A DNA stretch of 64,000 nucleotides, taken from Nocardia vaccinii NBRC 15922 (GTDB lineage Bacteria; Actinomycetota; Actinomycetes; Mycobacteriales; Mycobacteriaceae). Made by a program: the position numbers and the translations under genes. Within the stretch, counting starts at the first letter, position 1, and each line of letters begins with the position of its first letter. Under the pieces are notes generated by a model, which saw only the letters and a program-made list of their open reading frames with translations, was not told where the DNA came from and did not search any database. The stretch lies in the NCBI RefSeq assembly GCF_001613305.1, contig NZ_BDCC01000028.1, positions 124,001 to 188,000 on the forward strand, written 5' to 3'. This document shows, in pieces, positions 48,476 through 55,385 of this stretch.

Positions 48476-50476
48476 TCAGCCTTCGGTGTCCGCGCTGGAT
48501 CCCAGACGGTCCGCGCCCCAGCTGCGGTGGATGTATCCGGTCACGCGCTCGAGTTCATCGGGGGCCACCGAGGCCGATTCACCGGGCTCGAGCGGGTCGA
48601 AATGGAAGATGTACAGGCGTGAGGCGAACTGTTCGAAGGGCAGGGAGGCTTCACCGGGGCGCTCGCCGTGCCCGGACGTGCCGACGACCACGCCGTCACC
48701 CCAGTCCTGCCCGCTGTCGTTGTTGGGGTTGTAGAAGTAGACCCGCATCCGGTCCTGAGGGTCGAGGCTGACCCGCAGGATGGTGATCGCATGCCAGCCC
48801 ACGAACCTGGCCGCACTGTCGGTGACGGCGATACCGGCGGGCTGCGGGTGGATCAGCGGCTGGTTGCCGTTGTAGAACGGGTGATAGCCGGCGTAGAAGT
48901 GCCGCAGGAACTCGTCCAGGTCGGTCAGCGCGCCGGTGGCCACGTCGACGTTGATCCGGAATCCGCGTCCGGACCACCAGCCGTGGAATTCCGGATTGAT
49001 CCAGCGGTGTGGATCGCCCTCGCGGCCGATGCAGCGCCGCCCCATCTCCGCGTAGATCCGGTCGAGATGCGGTACCACCAGCAGTGATACCGGGTCCAGG
49101 TCGACGGTCAGCGTGGTCGCGCCCCCCGGCGCGAGCTCCCGTGAGGAGATGGCCTGCCCTTCGAAATGCATGACGACCTCGTCGTCACGCGCTGCCCAGG
49201 CCACGGTCTGCAACAGATAGTCGGGATCGTTGTAGGCCCACATCGATAGTGCGCGCGCCGATTGGCACGTGGGGTTGTCGCCCTGCCCGACGCCCAGCGG
49301 CAGGCCCAGGATGGACAACACACCCGAGAGCAGCCAGGCCCCCGCGTCGGGGGAGGGGCCGAACACCTGGGTCAACCGGGCGCGCGAGTCGGCCGACAAC
49401 TCCAGCCCGAGCTGCCGCCACATCGCGGGTGCGACCGGCGGTTGGTACAGGATGCCGCGTTCGAGCAGCGATGCGAGACCGTAGACGCACTGGGCCGTTT
49501 CGGGGTGCACGGCCCGCTCGATGAGGGTGCGGACGAGCTCGTGGTAGCAGAGCAGACAGTCACGCCCGGTGCTGGACAGGCCCATCGCCTCGGCGAGCAG
49601 ATATTCACCCCTGCCGAGCAGATGGCGCAGCAGCGTCGCGTGATATGGCGAGACCAATCCGGTGTCGTGCATGGACCGCGCGAAACCCGTTGCCTCGGAC
49701 TGCAACGCGGCGTCGTCCATCGCTTCGAGCCGGGCGCGGTAGACCTCGACGCCGGGATCCTCCCGGCATGTGTCGGTGGTGCCGTAGAGACTGCTGATCA
49801 GTCTGTCCGCGCCGAGCGCGCCGGCGCCCAGATCGATATCGGGATTGGCTCGCGCCACGGCGATCTGGGTGATCATCCGCTTGACCGAATCGACCTGAAT
49901 GGGGCGCTGGCGCAGGATGCGCCAGATCTCGTCGATCAGATTCTCGAGCACCTTCTCGTACCCGATCTCCTGAACCAGGTGGCGCAGCAGTTCCCGGGAG
50001 GCCAGAGCCATGCGGCCCTGCTGTTCGCGCTCCGCCTCCGAGGGCGGAGTGAACAACAGGGACAGATTGGTCGCCAGCACCTGCGAAAGGTGGTCGTGGG
50101 CTGCTTCGGCCGATACCGAGGGATGCGCGTACTCGCCCTTGGCGACGGCCAGCAGACGCAGATCGCTGACCGTCTCGAGCACCATGGTATCGGGGTTGGG
50201 GCTGCGCAGTGAACCCGTGCTCAGGGCCGGAATCAGGATCTCCGGTGTCGCCCAGTCCGTCCCGAGGAACAGTCCGGCCGCTTCGAGCCCGGCCGCGCGT
50301 GCCCGCACCGCCGCGCAGCCGCCGGGGAGGGGCAGCACCCGCCGTAGTGTGCCCAGAACCCTCGTCAGCTTGACCTGCTTACCGAATTCGGCGGCGGCCG
50401 CGAGGGATCCGGTGGCATCGTCCAGCGCGGCAAGGCGTTTGCCCAACGCCGTGCTGTCGCTGCTGAGTGGACTCAA
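48476..50476 (-). CDS. 666-residue protein with predicted papain-like C-terminal catalytic region
   Basis: No named domain is recognised. The N-terminal 370 residues are mostly helical. From about residue 397 the pattern changes: GVGQGDNPTCQSARALSMWA holds Gln398 exactly six residues before Cys404. GWHAITILRV holds His562 and YFYNPNNDSGQDWGDG holds Asn583/Asp587. Papain places an oxyanion Gln six before its catalytic Cys and follows with His and Asn, so a cysteine peptidase, amidase or transglutaminase-like fold is inferred. The TTG at 50476 has GGAGG eight bases upstream and lies 38 bases after the ATP-grasp stop; the much longer open frame upstream only overlaps that gene. No signal peptide is visible, so it should be cytosolic. 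Confidence 0.7.
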   Translation of the reverse strand: MSPLSSDSTALGKRLAALDDATGSLAAAAEFGKQVKLTRVLGTLRRVLPLPGGCAAVRARAAGLEAAGLFLGTDWATPEILIPALSTGSLRSPNPDTMVLETVSDLRLLAVAKGEYAHPSVSAEAAHDHLSQVLATNLSLLFTPPSEAEREQQGRMALASRELLRHLVQEIGYEKVLENLIDEIWRILRQRPIQVDSVKRMITQIAVARANPDIDLGAGALGADRLISSLYGTTDTCREDPGVEVYRARLEAMDDAALQSEATGFARSMHDTGLVSPYHATLLRHLLGRGEYLLAEAMGLSSTGRDCLLCYHELVRTLIERAVHPETAQCVYGLASLLERGILYQPPVAPAMWRQLGLELSADSRARLTQVFGPSPDAGAWLLSGVLSILGLPLGVGQGDNPTCQSARALSMWAYNDPDYLLQTVAWAARDDEVVMHFEGQAISSRELAPGGATTLTVDLDPVSLLVVPHLDRIYAEMGRRCIGREGDPHRWINPEFHGWWSGRGFRINVDVATGALTDLDEFLRHFYAGYHPFYNGNQPLIHPQPAGIAVTDSAARFVGWHAITILRVSLDPQDRMRVYFYNPNNDSGQDWGDGVVVGTSGHGERPGEASLPFEQFASRLYIFHFDPLEPGESASVAPDELERVTGYIHRSWGADRLGSSADTEG

Positions 50477-50514
50477 TTTCCGGTCCTCCCGTGAGCCGTT
50501 GCGGTCGAACGGAT

Positions 50515-51762
50515 TCAAATGTAGAAGTCGAGTTCTTCCTGCCGCTTCAACAGATTTCGGAGAGTGTACGGGTCCTCTCCGAAGAAGTACAGTACGCCCC
50601 AATGGTTTCCGAACGCGGTGCGTTTGGTCACCATTTCTTCCAGGGGCGGGGTGAGCTCGTGCGAATCGAAGTAGTCGTGGTCCTCGGTTTCCTCGGGTAT
50701 GGCCAGGCGACTGACCACGCGCCGCCGCGGATAAACTCCGAAGCATCCCGCATGCCCTTTCGCGTCCACCACCTCCTTCGGGAAGAAGGCCTCGATCTCC
50801 TCGGCGGTCGTCTTCGGATCGAACGCCAGCACCAGCGCGTGGTACGCATTGAACCCGTAGCATCGCTCGAGTAGTTCGAACACCTTGAAACCCGGTGGCC
50901 GGTAGGCGACCTCGCCGAAGTACATCTCGCCGTCGCTGGTGACGAAGTATTCGGGATGCACGAAGCCGAATTCGATATCGAACGTCTTGATCAACTTCTC
51001 GATCTGCCGGGTGATCTCCGGTCGATACCGCTCCAGCTCCGGCGTGGCCGGAACGAACACCGAATACCCGAGAGTCACGTATTCGGAGATGTTCAGGAAA
51101 CAGATCTTGCCGTCGTGGATCCACGCCTCGACGGCGAATTCCCAACCGTCCAGATGTGATTCCATCAGGACCGGAAATTCCTCGTCGGGTATCGAATCGA
51201 TCTCGTCGGGTGTGCGGATGACGCGATGTCCCAGGCAGCCCGCCTTGTCGAAGGCCTTGAGGTGGATCGGGTCGTTGGGATCGCCGTCGAGTTTGAGCAG
51301 GGTCTGATTGACTCGTTTGAGGAAGCGGATGACGTCGTCGCGCTCGTGGGCTTCCTCGAAGATCCCGACGCGAATACCGCCGAGCTGTGCGCGGCGCTTC
51401 ATCAGCGACTTGTCGCGCAACAGCATCGCCTGCCCCAGCAGGCGAGGGTTCTCCAGCAGTACCGAGTTGATCGCCCCGGCCCATTCCACGGTCTCCTCGA
51501 AGATCGGAATGGCGACGTCGACGCCCCTGTTCTTCAGCGTCTCGGCGATCTCCATCGAGCGATCGTTGAGTCGCTCGAAATTCCAGCAGATATAAGGAAT
51601 CTGGTGTTCGGTGCAGTATTCCTCTGCCCACTCCGGGGCCACCACGACATAGCGCCTGTCGAAACGATCCACCGCTTCGACGGCGCTCAAACTCCAGCCC
51701 AGCAGGGCGACATAACCTTTGTCCGGGTTACGGATCTCCGATTCCCGTGTTGAAGTCGACAA
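50515..51762 (-). CDS. ATP-grasp carboxylate-amine (or related) ligase
   Basis: This protein is 415 residues from TTG 51762 (426 from ATG 51795). It has an N-terminal Rossmann-like pre-domain (VALLGWSLSAVEAVDRFDRR) and an ATP-grasp core. PVLMESHLDGWEFAVEAWIH is the flexible ATP-binding strand, and FGFVHPEYFVTSDGEMYFGE then VAYRPPG is the metal-binding Glu with trailing Arg. Such enzymes join a carboxylate to an amine, thiol or hydroxyl through an acyl-phosphate. Peptide, amino acid or polyamine substrates are all possible. TTG is preferred for GAGGAG seven bases upstream. The operon partner is the papain-like protein downstream; a 53-residue ORF is just upstream. Confidence 0.85.
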   Translation of the reverse strand: MSTSTRESEIRNPDKGYVALLGWSLSAVEAVDRFDRRYVVVAPEWAEEYCTEHQIPYICWNFERLNDRSMEIAETLKNRGVDVAIPIFEETVEWAGAINSVLLENPRLLGQAMLLRDKSLMKRRAQLGGIRVGIFEEAHERDDVIRFLKRVNQTLLKLDGDPNDPIHLKAFDKAGCLGHRVIRTPDEIDSIPDEEFPVLMESHLDGWEFAVEAWIHDGKICFLNISEYVTLGYSVFVPATPELERYRPEITRQIEKLIKTFDIEFGFVHPEYFVTSDGEMYFGEVAYRPPGFKVFELLERCYGFNAYHALVLAFDPKTTAEEIEAFFPKEVVDAKGHAGCFGVYPRRRVVSRLAIPEETEDHDYFDSHELTPPLEEMVTKRTAFGNHWGVLYFFGEDPYTLRNLLKRQEELDFYI

Positions 51763-51811
51763 GACCGGTCTCCTCTCGACCCCAGGATCCAGCATGTCGA
51801 TTCGGGGGCCG

Positions 51812-51973
51812 TCATCGCGGATATCGCGGTGCGATCGGTGTGCTACGCGCTATCCGTATCTCTTGCCGCTGACGGAGTGTCCCGATATCCTCGTCGATAC
51901 CGGTATCCGGCGGCTGCATGATCGAAACGGCTTCCGGGCGTTGGGTATTGGACCGGACCCGTTTCGCCGTCAT
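51812..51973 (-). CDS. Possible 53-residue peptide upstream of the ATP-grasp gene
   Basis: The ORF begins MTAKRVRSNTQRPEAVSIMQ and ends ARSTPIAPRYPR, with an acidic centre PPDTGIDEDIG. It contains no Cys. Its ATG is exactly six bases after TACTCG (complement of 51980-51985), itself 15 bases after a perfect TTGACA (complement of 52001-52006), so it could be a leaderless start. It ends 17 bases before ATG 51795. It may be a substrate or regulator of the ligase, or simply a non-coding leader. There is no Shine-Dalgarno and no homology evidence, so confidence is low. Confidence 0.35.
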   Translation of the reverse strand: MTAKRVRSNTQRPEAVSIMQPPDTGIDEDIGTLRQRQEIRIARSTPIAPRYPR

Positions 51974-51979
51974 TGTCTG

Positions 51980-52006
51980 CGAGTACCCAGCAAGGTGCCC
52001 TGTCAA
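51980..52006 (-). promoter_or_regulatory. Promoter of the ATP-grasp operon
   Basis: Read on the minus strand, TTGACA (52006-52001) and TACTCG (51985-51980) are 15 bases apart, followed by six bases and an ATG at 51973. The -35 is a perfect consensus; the -10 lacks the final T and the spacer is short. Confidence 0.45.
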
Positions 52007-52137
52007 ACGGAAGCGGTTCGTCCGATCCCGAAAACGTGGTGCGATCGGATGCGCGGGCGGGACACTACCACGCCGTGAAAATGTCGGCAGCAGAACGGAT
52101 TTCGGTCGGGGCATATCCCACTGTCGGAATGCGGAAA

Positions 52138-52166
52138 GACCGGCACCGCCCTGGGCGGTGCCGGTC
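52138..52166 (-). terminator. Terminator of the HtrA-like protease gene
   Basis: A 13-bp stem GACCGGCACCGCC (52138-52150) and GGCGGTGCCGGTC (52154-52166) with a three-base loop is followed on the minus strand by TTT. It lies 24 bases after the protease stop. Confidence 0.75.
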
Positions 52167-52190
52167 CGGCGACGCGAGCAGGAGATTCGG

Positions 52191-53387
52191 TTACCCGACC
52201 GGGCCCTGGGCGAGTTTCGTCTGGGCGGACCGGGCCTGCCCGTCCTGGTCGGTGAACTTCAGGGTGACCGTATCGCCGGGGTGATGTTGATCCATGGCGT
52301 CGGTGAGTTCCAGGGCGGAGCCGACCGCGGTGTTGTCGACGCCGGTGATCACGTCGCCGGGCGCCAGACCCAATTCCTCGGCGGGGCCGCCGGCGACGAT
52401 ATTGCGGACCAGCGCACCGCCGTCGGTATCGCTCACCGAGACGCCGAGGAAGGCGGACTGCCCGATGTGCACGGTGCTCGAGCCCTTACCGGCTCGAATC
52501 TGCTTGGCGATGGTCAATGCCTTGTTGATCGGAATGGCGAAGCCCTGCCCGCCGCCTTGCCCGCTCACGGTGCCCAAGCGGAAGCCCTGTGAGGCGGCGG
52601 TGTCCACGCCGACGACCTGTCCCGCACTGTTGATCAGCGGACCACCCGAATCGCCCGGCTGGATATTCGCCGCGACCTGGATGAGTCCGGTCAGCTTCTC
52701 CGAGGCCCCCGCGGCCTCGTCGCTCGCGGTGATCGAACGGTCCAGCCCGGTGACCTGCCCGGCCGACGCGGTCGGGCTGCCGGTGCCGCCCGCATTGCCG
52801 AGGCCGACGATGGCGTCGCCGACCGCCACCCGATCCGAATCGCCCAGCGGCGCGGTCCGCAGGCCCGATGCTCCCGACAACCGAACTACCGCGAGATCGT
52901 CGGAACGGTCGTAGCCGACCACCGTCGCGGGATAGGTTCTGCCGTTCCCCAGGTCGGTGACCGAGATCTTGGTGGCGCCCTCCACGACGTGGTTGTTGGT
53001 CAGGATCTCACCGTCGGAGGTGAGCACGATTCCGGTGCCCGCGCCCGCACCGTTCTGCAGGCCCAGTTGGGTGTCGATGTTGACGATTCCAGGGACGACC
53101 TTGTTCGCCGCGGCGGTGAGGTCCGCGGTGCTGGTCTGTGAATCGATCGGCTGCGACACGATGCCCGGCGATTGCGCCAACGGCGATCGCGTGCCCGCGC
53201 CGTTCATGGTCGATCGCGCCGCGACCATGCCGATGGTCACCGCCAGAACCAGTACGATCGCGGCCACGACGGTGAAGCCCAGCCCGTGGCGGGGTGGACG
53301 GTCACCCTGTGGGGCATGCGGTCCGTAAGGTGCTCCGTACGGGCCCGGCTGCCCGGGCCTGCTCCCCTGATTCGGATACACGGTCAT
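52191..53387 (-). CDS. Membrane-anchored HtrA/DegP-like serine protease with PDZ domain
   Basis: This 398-residue protease has a Pro/Gly-rich cytosolic start, one membrane helix (GFTVVAAIVLVLAVTIGMVA) and an extracytoplasmic chymotrypsin-like domain. The triad is His in ILTNNHVVEG, Asp in YDRSDDLAVVRL and Ser in QPGDSGGPLINSAG. A PDZ domain closes the protein (GLAPGDVITGVDNTAVG). It degrades or refolds damaged envelope proteins and is related to mycobacterial PepD/PepA. The ATG at 53387 has AAGGA closely upstream; an adjacent in-frame GTG is possible. It ends at a hairpin terminator. Confidence 0.9.
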   Translation of the reverse strand: MTVYPNQGSRPGQPGPYGAPYGPHAPQGDRPPRHGLGFTVVAAIVLVLAVTIGMVAARSTMNGAGTRSPLAQSPGIVSQPIDSQTSTADLTAAANKVVPGIVNIDTQLGLQNGAGAGTGIVLTSDGEILTNNHVVEGATKISVTDLGNGRTYPATVVGYDRSDDLAVVRLSGASGLRTAPLGDSDRVAVGDAIVGLGNAGGTGSPTASAGQVTGLDRSITASDEAAGASEKLTGLIQVAANIQPGDSGGPLINSAGQVVGVDTAASQGFRLGTVSGQGGGQGFAIPINKALTIAKQIRAGKGSSTVHIGQSAFLGVSVSDTDGGALVRNIVAGGPAEELGLAPGDVITGVDNTAVGSALELTDAMDQHHPGDTVTLKFTDQDGQARSAQTKLAQGPVG

Positions 53388-53603
53388 CACGTCCTTTTGG
53401 TCAGGAACCTCTGCGTCAATTAAGCGCGCCGTTCCTGAGAGTGGGCTGGGGGGATGCCGTGGAACCGCCACAGTGAGCGTTGCCATATCCGCACTGCCCC
53501 GACGACGGATCGCGTGCCGTATTTCTCGTGCCGCATTTCTGACGAATCCGTGACGGTCCGGATTCCGGCCTTCTCGGCCGGTCATGGGGACCCGCACCGG
53601 CAG

Positions 53604-53609
53604 TACGCT
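53604..53609 (+). promoter_or_regulatory. Leaderless-type -10 element of the sulfite-oxidase-like gene
   Basis: TACGCT (53604-53609) is followed by six bases and then the ATG at 53616, the same spacing seen at glgC, glgA, tetR and the monooxygenase gene. No convincing -35 is visible. Confidence 0.45.
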
Positions 53610-53615
53610 CACGCT

Positions 53616-55364
53616 ATGACCTCCTCGGGTACGCGCGGGACCTCGTCGAGCACCGGCACGACACGGCGCGGCGACACCCGCCCCCGGACCGATCCCGACT
53701 CGGCCGGATCGGGATTGCGCACGGCCGCCGGCATCCTCACCGCGGGATTCGCCCTCGGGGCGGCGGAGCTGGTGGCGGCCCTGATCGGATCGGGCAGTGC
53801 GCCACTGACCGCACTGGGCGGAACCGTGGTGGACCACACCCCCGACCGCGTGCGGGAATGGGTGATCGGCATCGTCGGCACCAACGACAAACTGGTGCTG
53901 TTCATTCTGATGGTGGCCGTCGCGGTCATCGTGGCGGCCTTCGCCGGCCGCGTCGAACAATCGCGTCGCCCGGTCGGTTCCGTGTTGTTCGCAATCTTCG
54001 GGCTGGTCACGGCTGGTATCGCGGTGACAAGGCCGGGCGCGTCCTGGCCGTGGGTGCTGCCCTCGGTGATCGGGGTCGGTCTGGCGATCGTGGTGCTGCG
54101 CGGGCTGATTCGGCGGGTCGAGGCGTACGAATCCAAGGTCGCGGTCGAGAGTGGTTCGGCCGCAGAGGTTTCCGGCCATGTTCCGGCCGAAACCGGCTCC
54201 GGGGCAGCGGATTCCGGTGCGGCGGATCGGAAGGGCGAGATCGCTTCGGATGCGGCAGTTACCTACGGTGCGACGACTTCCGGCTCCGGCGCCGAGATCG
54301 ACCGGCGCGGCCTGATCCGCGCGCTCGCCGGTGTCGGGGCGATCGCGGTGGCCGCCGGGGTGGCGGGCCGGTTCATCGGATCCAAACTGCACAGCGTCTC
54401 GGCCGAGCGTGCCACCGTGCAACTGCCGGTCGCGCCCACGCCCCAGCCGCCGATCGATCCCGCGGCCGATCTGCGCATCCCCGGCCTGACCCCGTTTCTC
54501 ACCTCCGACCGCGACTTCTACCGGATCGATACCGCGCTCACCGTCCCGCAGGTCAGCACCGAGTCCTGGACGTTACGCGTGCACGGCATGGTGGAACGCG
54601 AAATCCGGCTCGACTACAACGATTTGAAGGCGCGCCGTCCGATCGAACGACTGGTGACGTTGACCTGCGTCTCGAATCCGGTGGGTGGGGATCTGATCGG
54701 TAACGCCCGATGGCTCGGCTACTCCCTGGCCGATCTGCTCGCCGAGGCCGGACCCCATCCGGACGCCGATATGGTGCTCTCCCGCAGTGTGGACGGATTC
54801 ACCGCGGGCAGTCCGCTGGCCACCCTCATCGATGGCCGCGACGCCATGCTGGCCATCGGAATGAACGGCGAACCGCTGCCCATCGAACACGGCTATCCGG
54901 TGCGACTCGTTGTTCCCGGCTTGTACGGCTACGTCTCGGCGACCAAATGGGTAACCGATATCGAGATCACGAGATTCGATCGGGCTCGCGCGTATTGGAC
55001 CGAACGAGGCTGGTCCGAGCGCGGCCCGATCAAAACCGGCACCCGCATCGATACCCCGAAGGACGGCGCATCGGTGGGTCGCGGCCGGGTAGCGGTCGCG
55101 GGCGTCGCCTGGGCCCAGCACCGCGGCATCAACACGGTCGAGGTCCAGATCGACGACGGCCCTTGGCAATCCGCACGCCTGGCCGCCGAACCCAGCGTCG
55201 ACACCTGGCGACAGTGGGTCTACGACTGGACCCCGACCTCCGGCACGCACACCATCCGCGCCCGCGCCACCGACGGCACCGGCCAGGTGCAGACCTCCGA
55301 AGTCCGGGATGTCGTCCCGGACGGTGCCACCGGCTACCCGTCGATCACCGTTCGGGCGGGATGA
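53616..55364 (+). CDS. Membrane-anchored sulfite-oxidase-like molybdopterin oxidoreductase
   Basis: This 582-residue protein has four or more N-terminal membrane helices (GILTAGFALGAAELVAALIG through LPSVIGVGLAIVVLRGLI). After a further helix (IRALAGVGAIAVAAGVAGRF) comes the catalytic domain: HGMVEREIRLDYNDLKARRP, the cofactor-binding Cys in VTLTCVSNPVGGDLIGNARW, and YPVRLVVPGLYGYVSATKWV. A dimerisation domain ends it (INTVEVQIDDGPWQSARLA). The Mo-cofactor Cys and layout match the YedY/sulfite-oxidase superfamily of mycobacteria (Rv0218-like). The substrate may be a sulfoxide, nitrate or sulfite; it is unknown. The ATG at 53616 is set by the leaderless -10. Confidence 0.88.
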   Translation: MTSSGTRGTSSSTGTTRRGDTRPRTDPDSAGSGLRTAAGILTAGFALGAAELVAALIGSGSAPLTALGGTVVDHTPDRVREWVIGIVGTNDKLVLFILMVAVAVIVAAFAGRVEQSRRPVGSVLFAIFGLVTAGIAVTRPGASWPWVLPSVIGVGLAIVVLRGLIRRVEAYESKVAVESGSAAEVSGHVPAETGSGAADSGAADRKGEIASDAAVTYGATTSGSGAEIDRRGLIRALAGVGAIAVAAGVAGRFIGSKLHSVSAERATVQLPVAPTPQPPIDPAADLRIPGLTPFLTSDRDFYRIDTALTVPQVSTESWTLRVHGMVEREIRLDYNDLKARRPIERLVTLTCVSNPVGGDLIGNARWLGYSLADLLAEAGPHPDADMVLSRSVDGFTAGSPLATLIDGRDAMLAIGMNGEPLPIEHGYPVRLVVPGLYGYVSATKWVTDIEITRFDRARAYWTERGWSERGPIKTGTRIDTPKDGASVGRGRVAVAGVAWAQHRGINTVEVQIDDGPWQSARLAAEPSVDTWRQWVYDWTPTSGTHTIRARATDGTGQVQTSEVRDVVPDGATGYPSITVRAG

Positions 55365-55385
55365 TGCACACCCTGGCAGCCCGGC

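Noticed and set aside
50477..51631. Upstream extension of the 666-aa protein to about 1051 residues
   Set aside because: It overlaps the ATP-grasp gene in another frame and has Arg/Gly-rich composition without domain features; a TTG with good ribosome-binding site at 50476 is the real start.
53388..54422. Long N-terminal extension of the HtrA-like protease
   Set aside because: It runs antisense to the sulfite-oxidase-like gene and lies ahead of the protein's true Pro/Gly-rich start and membrane helix.
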